Assembly: GCA_028818385.1 (NCBI GenBank)
Contig: JAPPNY010000027.1
Coordinates: forward strand, 2,613 to 22,106
From: Spirochaetaceae bacterium
Lineage (GTDB): Bacteria > Spirochaetota > Spirochaetia > SZUA-6 > Bin103
Reading direction: 5' to 3'
Length of the DNA: 19,494 nucleotides
Below the pieces are notes generated by a model. It was given only the letters and a program-made list of their open reading frames with translations. It searched no databases and was not told the origin of the DNA. Made by a program: the position numbers and the translations under genes. This document shows, in pieces, positions 1 through 6,817 of this stretch. The stretch's first letter is position 1. Each line of letters starts with the position of its first letter.

Positions 1-75
1 GGGGGGGTGGGCGGCCCCCACCCCCAAAAACCCCGGCCGGGCCGGGGGGGCGCCCCGCAATCCTACCCGGGCCCC
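1..75. other. Low-quality or low-complexity window edge
   Basis: The first roughly 75 bases are runs of G and C with one A run (for example seven Gs at the start and again near base 44). They do not encode recognisable protein in any frame. The reading frame of the following transporter ATPase becomes recognisable only from about base 94. This is best explained as a contig end or poor base calls rather than biology. Confidence 0.6.
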
Positions 76-567
76 GCGATTCTTGCCCTGCGGACCACCA
101 CGGCCATCTTCGTGACCCACGACCGCGACGAGGCGTTCAACATCGCCGACCGGGTGGCGGTGCTGCGCGGCGGCAAGCTGCAGCAGACCGGCACGCCGGA
201 GGAGCTCTACTGGTCGCCGGCCAACGGCTTCGTCGCGTCGCTGCTCGGCAAGACCAACCTGGTCCGGGTCCGCCGCAACGGCACCGGCTGGGTCTCCGAC
301 CTGGGGCCGGTCGGCACGGCGCAGCCCATCGACGCCGGCGGCCAGCGGGTGGTGTCGATCCGGCCCGGCCAAGTGTGCGTGTCGGCCAAGGCTGCAAACG
401 GCACGAGCCGCCACGGCACGGTGGTCACCGCGCGCTTCCTGGGAGAGGTACGGGAGCTGACCATCGCGCTGAACGGGGAACGCGGGCCGCTGGAGGTCAC
501 CGCCCATGCCGCCGCGGCAACCCGCTTCAACGCCGGCGACCGCGTGTTCGTCTCCCTGCTGCCGTAA
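7..567 (+). CDS. ABC importer ATPase, C-terminal part (MalK/PotA/FbpC type)
   Basis: This is the C-terminal part of a cytoplasmic ATPase that would power an import-type ABC transporter. The recognisable sequence begins around base 94 with TTAIFVTHDRDEAF, which contains the H-loop histidine (base 118). It is followed by the usual IADRVAVLRGGKLQQTGTPEELY segment and a C-terminal beta-rich TOBE-like regulatory domain up to the TAA stop. Walker A, the signature motif and Walker B are missing because the window begins inside the gene. The first 28 or so predicted residues are probably not real protein. Family members are usually about 330-370 residues, so about half is absent. The combination of H-loop, ADRVAVL and TOBE tail fits CysA/PotA/FbpC/MalK-type ATPases, but the substrate cannot be read from this part. 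The next gene starts 11 bases downstream and is functionally unrelated. The family call is firm; the true start is unknown. Confidence 0.85.
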   Translation: MGGPHPQKPRPGRGGAPQSYPGPAILALRTTTAIFVTHDRDEAFNIADRVAVLRGGKLQQTGTPEELYWSPANGFVASLLGKTNLVRVRRNGTGWVSDLGPVGTAQPIDAGGQRVVSIRPGQVCVSAKAANGTSRHGTVVTARFLGEVRELTIALNGERGPLEVTAHAAAATRFNAGDRVFVSLLP

Positions 568-578
568 ACTCTGCGCCG

Positions 579-1451
579 ATGCGCAGAGTCATCCACGCCG
601 ACAATCTCCAGGCCCTCGCGGCGATTCCGGACGAGTCGGCCGCGCTCATCTACATCGACCCTCCGTTCAACACGGGGCGGACCCAGTCGAGGAAGACCCT
701 GCGAACAATTCGCGACGAAGTGGCCGGCGACCGCACCGGCTTCCAGGGCAAGCGGTATCGAACGATCGAGCTTGGCTCCAGCGGCTATTCCGACACGTTC
801 GACGACTACCTGGGATTCCTCGAGCCTCGATTTCGCGAAGCATGGCGCGTGCTCAAGCCGAACGGTTCGTTCTTCCTGCATGTGGATTACCGGGAAGTCC
901 ACTACTGCAAGGTACTGCTGGACCACCTGTTCGGTCGGGAGTCGTTCATCAACGAGATCATCTGGGCCTACGACTACGGCGGCCGCTCCAGGTCGAGGTG
1001 GCCGGCCAAGCACGACAACCTTCTCTGGTATGCAAGGGACCCGCAGAACTACGTGTTCCAATATGAAGAAATCGACAGGATTCCCTACATGGCACCCAGC
1101 CTGGTAGGTCCCGAGAAAGCGGCTCGCGGCAAGACTCCCACCGACGTCTGGTGGCATACGATCGTCAGTCCGAATGGCACGGAAAAGACCGGCTACGCGA
1201 CACAGAAACCTCTTGGCATCATCGAGCGCATCGTCCGAGTCCACACGCTTCCCGGCGATCTGGTGATCGATTTCTTCGCCGGCAGCGGAACTCTGGGAGA
1301 AGCTGCCGCGCGCCTCGGCCGGGACTTCCTCCTGATCGACCACAACCCCGATGCGATACGGGTCATGGCGAAGCGGCTGGCAGAGTACGGAGTCGAGCTC
1401 GAGGGCTGCGATGAACCCCTCCGCCCCGAGGACGCGACAGCCCGGCCGTGA
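579..1451 (+). CDS. Site-specific DNA methyltransferase, beta class (probable N6-adenine)
   Basis: A 290-residue SAM-dependent DNA methyltransferase predicted to modify an exocyclic amino group in DNA. The catalytic motif IV reads DPPFNTG at residues 27-33. The C-terminal conserved TQKP lies at 208-211 and the SAM-binding motif I FAGSGT at 233-238. Motif IV preceding motif I defines the beta class (CcrM/HinfI-like order). DPPF favours N6-adenine, although N4-cytosine cannot be excluded. The region between, about residues 105-200, is the likely target-recognition part. The ATG at 579 was chosen because MRRVIHADNLQAL is the typical beginning of such enzymes; the frame stays open further upstream, but that part overlaps the ATPase gene. 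No Shine-Dalgarno is evident. A TAAACT hexamer ends 8 bases before the ATG, compatible with leaderless initiation. No restriction endonuclease is adjacent, so it is an orphan methyltransferase or part of a system whose other part lies elsewhere. Confidence 0.9.
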   Translation: MRRVIHADNLQALAAIPDESAALIYIDPPFNTGRTQSRKTLRTIRDEVAGDRTGFQGKRYRTIELGSSGYSDTFDDYLGFLEPRFREAWRVLKPNGSFFLHVDYREVHYCKVLLDHLFGRESFINEIIWAYDYGGRSRSRWPAKHDNLLWYARDPQNYVFQYEEIDRIPYMAPSLVGPEKAARGKTPTDVWWHTIVSPNGTEKTGYATQKPLGIIERIVRVHTLPGDLVIDFFAGSGTLGEAAARLGRDFLLIDHNPDAIRVMAKRLAEYGVELEGCDEPLRPEDATARP

Positions 1452-1556
1452 CGGCTCTCCGCGCGGTGGACCCGAGCCCGGGAGGCTCTCAAGGAGAGCT
1501 TCGACAGGCGATGGGGCCGCCGCCCCACGTTCCCGGACCGTCAGGATCCGCTTGAG

Positions 1557-1979
1557 ATGGCCGGCTACTCAGGCACCCCGTTGGCGAAGAAGCTCGGCAT
1601 CAAGCCGGGTTTCCGGATCCGCCCGAAGAACGAGCCGATGCCATACGAAGACCTGGTCGGCATCGAGAACTCGGACGGTGTGACGATCTCGTCCCGCATC
1701 CGCGCGAACGTCGATCTCTGGCACCTCTTCACCCGCTCCGAACGCGAGCTGGCGGACACGCTGCCTCTCGCGATGCGGCAGATCGTGCCAGACGGGATGA
1801 TCTGGGTGTCGTGGCCGAAGCGCTCCTCCGGCGTCCCGAGCCAGATCGGCGAGGACGACGTCCGCCGTTACGCGCTCCCGCTCGGCCTGGTGGACGTGAA
1901 GGTCTGTGCGGTGGACGATGTCTGGTCCGGCCTCAAGCTGGTCATCCGCAAGGAACACCGGCATCGACCACGCGCCTGA
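1557..1979 (+). CDS. DUF3052 family protein
   Basis: A 140-residue soluble protein with no signal peptide or membrane segment. It begins MAGYSGTPLAKKLGIKPGF and carries the later conserved block PDGMIWVSWPKRSSGVPS, followed by LGLVDVKVCAVDDVWSGLKL. That combination (GYSGTPL start, WVSWPK in the middle, VDVKVCAVD-WSGLKL at the end) is the pattern I recognise for DUF3052 proteins. Their biochemical role is not established. It lies 105 bases after the methyltransferase on the same strand and converges on the ATPase gene that ends at 1992 on the other strand. The 105-base gap contains no convincing gene. AGGA lies about 12 bases before the ATG as a weak possible ribosome site. The family call is confident, the function unknown. 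Confidence 0.8.
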   Translation: MAGYSGTPLAKKLGIKPGFRIRPKNEPMPYEDLVGIENSDGVTISSRIRANVDLWHLFTRSERELADTLPLAMRQIVPDGMIWVSWPKRSSGVPSQIGEDDVRRYALPLGLVDVKVCAVDDVWSGLKLVIRKEHRHRPRA

Positions 1980-1991
1980 CCACTTCTCAGC

Positions 1992-3098
1992 CTATGCCAG
2001 TCCGCTGAGCAGCGTCGCAGCGGGCGCCAGGCGGATGCCCTCCGGGGTCCGAACGTCCTTGCTGCCCGTGGCGCTGAGTTGCCACGCTTCGGCATCGGGA
2101 AAGCGTCGCTTCAGGTAGCGAAGGTTGCGGTCCACTCCCGAATCCGACCACTTGGCCTCCACCAGCAGCACGGGGACGGTGCGCTCGGTGACGACGAAGT
2201 CGACCTCCCGTCCGTCCACGTCGCGAAAGTAGCGAAGGTCCAGGTCTCTCCCCTCGGCATCCTGTTGCTGGTGGACCCACTTCAGGAGCGCCATCGCGAC
2301 CAGGTTCTCGAACCGTTGCGGCATCTCGGGCACCTGTGTCCAGTCGAACAGATAGTGCTTCTGCGCCTTCTTGATGGCGCGAATCGCCGGCGCCCCGAAG
2401 GGACTCAGCCGTACCAGCGCGTACAGGCGCTCCAGCGCGGCGACCCAGCGCCGCACCGCGTCGTGGCTGACGCCAAGGTCTTCCCGCAACGCGTTGAGTG
2501 AGAGCGGCGCTCCCACCAGCGCCGGCAACCTGAGCGCCAGCAACTCCACGTTGCCCAGATCGACGATCTGCTCCAGCGAACGGATCTCCTCTCCGACCAG
2601 CAGCGTGCGGTATTCGCGTGACCAGCGGCGTGCGCTGCGCTCGGAGCCTGCGAAGAACGGCTCGGGGAAGCCGCCCAGGCGCAACAGGTCGGGCAGCGAG
2701 GCAGGATCGCCGAGCTCCGCGACCGAAAGGGGGTGCAGCCGGTGCAGGTGGTAGCGCCCCTGCAGCGAGTCGCCGCCGCGCCGATAGGCGTCGAGCCGGG
2801 CGCTGCCGGTCACCAGGATGCGCAACTCCGCACCGGCGCCATCGAACAAGCCCTTCAGGTAATTCCGCCAGGATCGGTACTTGTGCAGCTCGTCGAACGC
2901 GACGATAGGGACCGGAGGCAATTCGCGCGAGAGGATCGTCTGGCGGTGCTCGGGGATGTCCCAATTCAAGTACCCAACGGGGTCTCCCAGGATCCCCTTC
3001 GCCAGCGTCGTCTTGCCGACCTGACGGGGCCCGGCCACGAAGACCATCTTGGCTTCCAGATCGGCCCGGACCACGGCGTCCACGTAACGTCGAACCAT
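1992..3098 (-). CDS. AAA+ ATPase with DUF4143-type nuclease-fold C-terminus
   Basis: A 368-residue protein of the AAA_14/DUF4143 type. Numbered from the chosen ATG, Walker A is GPRQVGKTT at 23-31, Walker B is IVAFDE at 65-70, and the sensor-like TGSARLD lies at 97-103. The C-terminal half has an EVD at 298-300 and an EAK at 314-316, spaced like the acidic-x-ExK core of PD-(D/E)XK folds, as is usual in DUF4143 domains. Members are common, lineage-patchy ATPases of unclear role, sometimes suspected of DNA or stress functions. An upstream TTG at 3116 would add six residues. I prefer ATG 3098 because MVRRYVDAVV matches the normal start of the family, and because a strong promoter ends 6 bases before it, making the TTG impossible in that transcript. 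It is monocistronic here and converges with the DUF3052 gene, 12 bases apart. Confidence 0.88.
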   Translation of the reverse strand: MVRRYVDAVVRADLEAKMVFVAGPRQVGKTTLAKGILGDPVGYLNWDIPEHRQTILSRELPPVPIVAFDELHKYRSWRNYLKGLFDGAGAELRILVTGSARLDAYRRGGDSLQGRYHLHRLHPLSVAELGDPASLPDLLRLGGFPEPFFAGSERSARRWSREYRTLLVGEEIRSLEQIVDLGNVELLALRLPALVGAPLSLNALREDLGVSHDAVRRWVAALERLYALVRLSPFGAPAIRAIKKAQKHYLFDWTQVPEMPQRFENLVAMALLKWVHQQQDAEGRDLDLRYFRDVDGREVDFVVTERTVPVLLVEAKWSDSGVDRNLRYLKRRFPDAEAWQLSATGSKDVRTPEGIRLAPAATLLSGLA

Positions 3099-3133
3099 GC
3101 CCGAACTGTACGTCAATTTCTAGTGGGTGCCAA
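3099..3133 (-). promoter_or_regulatory. Promoter of the DUF4143 ATPase, apparently leaderless
   Basis: Read on the minus strand there is TTGGCA (3133-3128), a 17-base spacer, then TACAGT (3110-3105), then 6 bases and the ATG at 3098. TTGGCA differs from the sigma-70 -35 consensus at one base and TACAGT fits the TAnnnT -10 pattern. Transcription would begin at about the A of the ATG, so the mRNA would have no leader. No Shine-Dalgarno-like sequence precedes the ATG. The elements are seen directly; the start point is inferred. Confidence 0.7.
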
Positions 3134-3159
3134 AAAACATCGCGTAGATTTTTTGCACC
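3126..3159. repeat. Imperfect inverted repeat with A6/T6 tracts
   Basis: GGTGCC plus six As (3126-3137) is mirrored by six Ts plus GCACC (3149-3159), with an 11-base centre and a one-base bulge. It sits between the end of the dehydrogenase gene and the ATPase gene and overlaps the -35 element of the ATPase promoter. It could be an operator or contribute to ending the exporter operon transcript. It lacks a U-run after the GC stem on the minus strand, so it is not a classic terminator. Confidence 0.55.
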
Positions 3160-3190
3160 TGCCGAAAATCTCCGTATTGCGGGAACGGTT

Positions 3191-4225
3191 TCAGCCGATC
3201 AGGAGCACCTTGGAGCCGGTAACGTCTCCTCGACGCAGGTCGACGAGGGCGCGGACCGCCTGCTCCAGCGGATAGGTCGCCACCGCCGGCCGGATCGGCA
3301 CGTCCGGGGCCAGCGCCAGGAACTCGCGGATGTCGCGTCCGGTCACGTTGGCGACCGACTTCACCTCGCGCTCCAGCCACAGGTGCTCGTGGTAGCGCAG
3401 CTCGCCGAGCGCCGCCCGGTCGCGATCCTCCTTGCGGATGGCGTTGATGACCAGCCGGCCGCCGGGCTGCAGCACGGCCAGCGCGGCGATCACCGGGCGC
3501 CACGCCGGCGTGGTGTCGATGATCGCCTGAGACGGACGGGGTGGCTCGTCCTCGATCGCGCCGGCCCATGCCGCCCCGAGTCCGAGCGCGGTCGCACGCG
3601 CCCGCGGCCGGCGCGCGAACACGTACACGGGACTCGACGGGTACCGGTACCTCGCAAGCTGCAGCACCAGGTGCGACGAGCCGCCGAAGCCGGTTAGGCC
3701 GAGCGGTTCGCCGTCGCGCAGCTCCGCCAGCGCCAAGGCACGGTAGCCGACCGCCCCGGCGCACAACAGCGGCGCCGCCTCCGCGTCGGCGTACGCGTTC
3801 GGAATCGGATGGGCGTAGCGCTCCCCCACGACCAGGTACTCGGCGTAGCCGCCGTCGGCGTCTCGGCCCGTCGCCCGAAACGCGGGGCTGAGGTTTTCAT
3901 CCGCCTCGCCCGTCGAGGCATGGATCCACCCGACGCCGACCCGATCGCCGAGCCGATGCTCCGTGAACCCGCCGCCGAGTGCCGCCACCCGGCCGACCGC
4001 CTGGTGCCCCGGCACGACCGGAAGGCGCGGCGGCGCGATCCGTCCCTCTGCCTGATCCAGGTCCGTGTGGCAGACGCCGCACGCCCGTACCCGCACCAGC
4101 ACCTCGCCCGGTCCGGGCTCGGGCACCGCGAGCCGGCGCAACTCCAGGACCGGAGGGTCCCTGCGGTCGTCGGCGAGCGATCCGGTCCGGGCCAGCACCA
4201 TCGCCCGCATGGTCGCGCGGCTCAT
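3191..4225 (-). CDS. Zinc-type alcohol dehydrogenase lacking the structural-zinc lobe
   Basis: A 344-residue medium-chain dehydrogenase of the zinc-dependent alcohol dehydrogenase family, expected to oxidise or reduce an alcohol/aldehyde pair with NAD(P). Catalytic zinc ligands are visible: C52 in GVCHTD, H74 in VPGHQ (family usually GHE) and C155 in LLCAG. A Rossmann nucleotide-binding turn LTGFGGSSH is at 177-185, and RR at 205-206 follows the second strand. The segment that normally holds four structural-zinc cysteines (between VGW and ENL) reads IHASTGEADENLSP. It is shortened by about six residues with all four cysteines gone, while the flanking ATGRDADGGYAEY is intact. The start ATG at 4225 overlaps the stop of the upstream ABC permease as ATGA, implying translational coupling. 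It is the last gene of the exporter operon. The enzyme family is certain, the substrate unknown. Confidence 0.92.
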   Translation of the reverse strand: MSRATMRAMVLARTGSLADDRRDPPVLELRRLAVPEPGPGEVLVRVRACGVCHTDLDQAEGRIAPPRLPVVPGHQAVGRVAALGGGFTEHRLGDRVGVGWIHASTGEADENLSPAFRATGRDADGGYAEYLVVGERYAHPIPNAYADAEAAPLLCAGAVGYRALALAELRDGEPLGLTGFGGSSHLVLQLARYRYPSSPVYVFARRPRARATALGLGAAWAGAIEDEPPRPSQAIIDTTPAWRPVIAALAVLQPGGRLVINAIRKEDRDRAALGELRYHEHLWLEREVKSVANVTGRDIREFLALAPDVPIRPAVATYPLEQAVRALVDLRRGDVTGSKVLLIG

Positions 4226-5007
4226 GCCGACGCACCCGAGTAGTGCCGCAGCCCGCGCATCCAGACGAACCGCGCCGCTGCCAGGGCGCCGGCCGCCACG
4301 CCCCATGCCAGCAGGACCCGGCCGCCCGTCAGCCGGCCGACCAGCGCCTCGGCCGGCACCGTGATGGCGATCGCGACCGGCACCACGAAGGTGAGCAGCA
4401 TGCGCAGCCAGCCGGGATAGATGCCGATCGGCCAGCGGGCCGCCTGATACAGGTCGCTGAAGATCACCAGGATGTTGTAGATGCGCACGAGCCAGAACGA
4501 CACGGCCGCCATCGCCAGCAGGAAGCTGTAGACGATCGCGCCGCCTGCCAGCAGCATCAGCGCGAACAGCGCGACGTCGGCCGGCGCGACGGCCGCGCCG
4601 CGGCGCGCCAGCGCGACCCCCAGCACGGCCAGCCCCAGCGCCACGTCGACCAGCTTCCATACTCGGATCACGGCCACACTGACCAGGAACTGCGCCTCCT
4701 CCGGCTTGGTCAGGGTGTAGTCCAGGGTGCCCTGGCGCACGTCCTCCATCAGCTTCTGCATGCTCGGCTCGATCACGCCGCCCATCGCCGCGCCCATCAG
4801 CAGATACACGCCGAGCACGGCCAGCACCTCGTCCGGGCCCCAGCCGCGCAGCGTGTCGGTATGGCCGAACACCACCATCAGGCCGCCGATCGCCCCGGCC
4901 ACCGCCACGCCGGACTGCAGGACCTGGAGGTACAGGTTCGCGCGATACGCCAGCTCGTTCAGCAGGCCGATCCTGAGGAAGGTCCAGGCCACCCGCAGCC
5001 GGTGCAC
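4222..5007 (-). CDS. ABC-2 type exporter permease (COG3694-like)
   Basis: A 261-residue integral membrane protein, probably six-spanning, forming half of the membrane channel of an ABC-2 exporter. Hydrophobic segments include the LQSGVAVAGAIGGLMVVFG region, the VLGVYLLMGAAMGG region, ALFALMLLAGGAIVYSFLL and LLTFVVPVAIAITVPAEAL. The cytoplasmic segment KLMEDVRQGTLDYTLTKPEEAQF, with the RQGxLDxxLxKP pattern, is characteristic of the PF06182 (ABC2_membrane_6) permeases. The start is taken as GTG 5007, two bases after the TGA of the preceding permease. A longer frame upstream translates out of frame through that permease and is not real. The stop overlaps the dehydrogenase start. The partners are the ATPase at 5806-6813 and the permease at 5010-5801. 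The substrate is unknown; relatives are annotated as multidrug or daunorubicin-type exporters on similarity only. Confidence 0.88.
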   Translation of the reverse strand: MHRLRVAWTFLRIGLLNELAYRANLYLQVLQSGVAVAGAIGGLMVVFGHTDTLRGWGPDEVLAVLGVYLLMGAAMGGVIEPSMQKLMEDVRQGTLDYTLTKPEEAQFLVSVAVIRVWKLVDVALGLAVLGVALARRGAAVAPADVALFALMLLAGGAIVYSFLLAMAAVSFWLVRIYNILVIFSDLYQAARWPIGIYPGWLRMLLTFVVPVAIAITVPAEALVGRLTGGRVLLAWGVAAGALAAARFVWMRGLRHYSGASA

Positions 5008-5009
5008 GC

Positions 5010-5801
5010 TCAGGACCCCACCGCCGCGTACTTGCGGACTCCGAGCCGCCACATGATGCGGAGCAGCAGCAGCCCCAGCACCAGCCACAGCGCCTGCATG
5101 CGGAAGCCGGCAGCGATCACGTCCGGACTCAGCCGCCCCAGCGCCAGCTCCACCGGGAACCACACCGCCCACCGGAACGGCAGGTACCAGGTGATCCGCT
5201 CCAGCCAGCCCGGGAACAGCTCCAGCGGCGCCAGCCGCCCGGAACAGAACAGCAGCAGCAGGAAGTAGATCTGATTGATCGCGGCCGTGCGCGTCGTCCA
5301 GAAGGCGCTGAGGGCGAACGCCCAGTCGATGAAGAAACGGATGAGGTAGGCGACCACCAGGGCTGCCGCCGCCGGCCCGAGCGTCGCGGCACGGAACTGG
5401 AAGTCCGGCTTGAACAGCACCGACAGCAGGACGGCCGCCGGCACCAGGATCACCAGTGTGAGCAGCTTGTAGCCGAGGTTGTCGGCGATGTCGCCGTGGA
5501 TGGGATGGATTGGCTTGAGCAACATCGCCGACAGCTCGCCGGAGCGAATGCGCCACTCGAACTCGTGGATGATCCACGTGAACGTGAGCTGGTTCACGAC
5601 CATCAGCGTGATGAAGTAGGCGGCGAAATCCGCGGCGTCGTAGCCGCCAACCCCGCCGCGCGCCGCGGCCACGGTGCGCCACACCACCAGGTAGACGGTG
5701 GGCTCGACGATGCGGTTCAGCATCCAGATCGCCAGTTCGACACGGTATTGAAGCTGCAGCGCCAGCGTCGTCTTCAGGTAGACCCAGTAGACGCGGAGCA
5801 T
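5010..5801 (-). CDS. ABC-2 type exporter permease (COG4587-like)
   Basis: A 263-residue membrane protein, the second half of the heterodimeric exporter channel. It starts MLRVYWVYLKTTLALQLQYR, has TM segments around AAYFITLMVVNQLTFTW, LLTLVILVPAAVLLSVLF, ALVVAYLIRFFIDWAFA, IYFLLLLFCSGRLAPLELFP and ALWLVLGLLLLRIMW, and carries the family motif IRSGELSAMLLKPIHP. The ATG at 5801 lies 4 bases after the ATPase stop. A GTG at 5840 would add 13 residues and overlap the ATPase gene by 35 bases, which is less likely. RSGxLxxxLxKP and the RLAPLELFPGWL segment place it in PF06182, paired with the permease encoded directly downstream. The two permeases share the same topology but clearly differ in sequence, implying a heterodimer. 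Confidence 0.9.
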   Translation of the reverse strand: MLRVYWVYLKTTLALQLQYRVELAIWMLNRIVEPTVYLVVWRTVAAARGGVGGYDAADFAAYFITLMVVNQLTFTWIIHEFEWRIRSGELSAMLLKPIHPIHGDIADNLGYKLLTLVILVPAAVLLSVLFKPDFQFRAATLGPAAAALVVAYLIRFFIDWAFALSAFWTTRTAAINQIYFLLLLFCSGRLAPLELFPGWLERITWYLPFRWAVWFPVELALGRLSPDVIAAGFRMQALWLVLGLLLLRIMWRLGVRKYAAVGS

Positions 5802-5805
5802 CGTC

Positions 5806-6813
5806 TCAGTCGCGGTCGCGGGACTGCGGCCTTTCGACACCGGCCAGGGCGCCGGCGAACACCTGCTCGATCACGTCCTCGATCGGCGGATCCTCGACCG
5901 TCAGGTCGCTGACCGGCAGGTCTCCCAGCAGCCGCGCCGTGACCTGCGGCGTGTCGGCCTTGGGCACCAGCAGCGTGTGGCGGCTGCCCTCGGAGGCGAC
6001 CACCTCGCCGTAACCCGACAGGTCGGCGACGTCGCGGTCCAGCTCCACCACGATGGTCTTGTGCGGGGAGAAGCGGCGGACCAGATCCTGCAGCGCGCCG
6101 TCGAACAGGATGCGGCCGTGGTCGATCATGACGATGCGGCTGCAGAGCGCCTCGACGTCCGCCATGTAGTGGCTGGTCAACAGCACGGTGGTGTGGTGCG
6201 CGCGGTTGTACTCGGCAAGGAAGGCGCGGATGCGGCGCTGCATTGTCACGTCCAGGCCGATGGTGGGCTCGTCCAGGAACAGCACCTGCGGCCGGTGCAG
6301 GAGCGCCACCGCGATCTCGCACTTCATCCGTTCGCCCAGGGACAGATTGCGCACCGGCCGCTCCAGCAGCGGCCCCAGGTCGAGCAGGCCGGTGAGCTCG
6401 TCCAGGGTCCGGCGGTATTCGGCGGCCGGCACCCGGTAGACGACCCGGTTGCGCTCGAAGGAGTCGATCACGGGGATGTCCCAGAGCAACTGGTTGCGCT
6501 GCCCCATCACCAGCGTGATGCGGCTCAGGAAGGCGCGCTCGCGCCGGGCCGGCACGTGGCCGAGCACCTGTGCCCGGCCTGCCGTGGGATGCAGCAGCCC
6601 GGAGAGCATCTTCAGCGTGGTGGTCTTGCCGGCTCCGTTGGGACCCACGAAGCCGACGAACTCGCCCGGCTGCAGGGCGAAGGAGATCTCTGCCACCGCC
6701 TCGACGGCGCGGGTGCGGCGCCGGAACACGCTGTGCACGGCGGCGCCCAGCCCAGCCTCCCGTTCCGGGACGACATAGGTCTTGGTGAGCTGCCGGACGT
6801 CGACCGCGAGCAT
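5806..6813 (-). CDS. ABC exporter ATPase (COG4586-like)
   Basis: A 335-residue cytoplasmic ATPase for the two downstream permeases. Motifs in order: Walker A GPNGAGKTT at 57-65, Q-loop Q105 in MGQRNQLLWD, signature LSLGE at 157-161, Walker B VLFLDEP with D181-E182, D-loop GLD at 186-188, and H-loop H215 in LTSHYM. An N-terminal extension of about 20 residues (around PEREAGLGAAVHSVFRRR) precedes the core strand, and MGQRNQLLWDIPVIDSF is typical of the COG4586 subgroup that works with PF06182 permeases. A C-terminal domain of about 90 residues follows the nucleotide-binding domain. It starts 4 bases after the upstream GNAT-like gene; TAAGAT ends 6 bases before the ATG, so an internal leaderless promoter is possible but unproven. 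All catalytic motifs are intact. Confidence 0.94.
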   Translation of the reverse strand: MLAVDVRQLTKTYVVPEREAGLGAAVHSVFRRRTRAVEAVAEISFALQPGEFVGFVGPNGAGKTTTLKMLSGLLHPTAGRAQVLGHVPARRERAFLSRITLVMGQRNQLLWDIPVIDSFERNRVVYRVPAAEYRRTLDELTGLLDLGPLLERPVRNLSLGERMKCEIAVALLHRPQVLFLDEPTIGLDVTMQRRIRAFLAEYNRAHHTTVLLTSHYMADVEALCSRIVMIDHGRILFDGALQDLVRRFSPHKTIVVELDRDVADLSGYGEVVASEGSRHTLLVPKADTPQVTARLLGDLPVSDLTVEDPPIEDVIEQVFAGALAGVERPQSRDRD

Positions 6814-6817
6814 CCGG

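Noticed and set aside
207..1343. Open frame of 378 codons on the minus strand
   Set aside because: Antisense to the transporter ATPase and the methyltransferase, both of which have diagnostic motifs on the plus strand.
3191..4660. Long version (489 residues) of the alcohol dehydrogenase
   Set aside because: The extra N-terminal part is out-of-frame permease sequence; the ATG at 4225 gives the normal dehydrogenase start and an ATGA overlap.
3979..5268. Open frame of 429 codons on the plus strand across the exporter permeases
   Set aside because: Gln/His/Arg-rich antisense shadow of the two permeases and the dehydrogenase; no known motif.
4222..5682. Long version (486 residues) of the second ABC-2 permease
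   Set aside because: The first 225 or so residues are the out-of-frame translation of the preceding permease; the real protein starts near GTG 5007.
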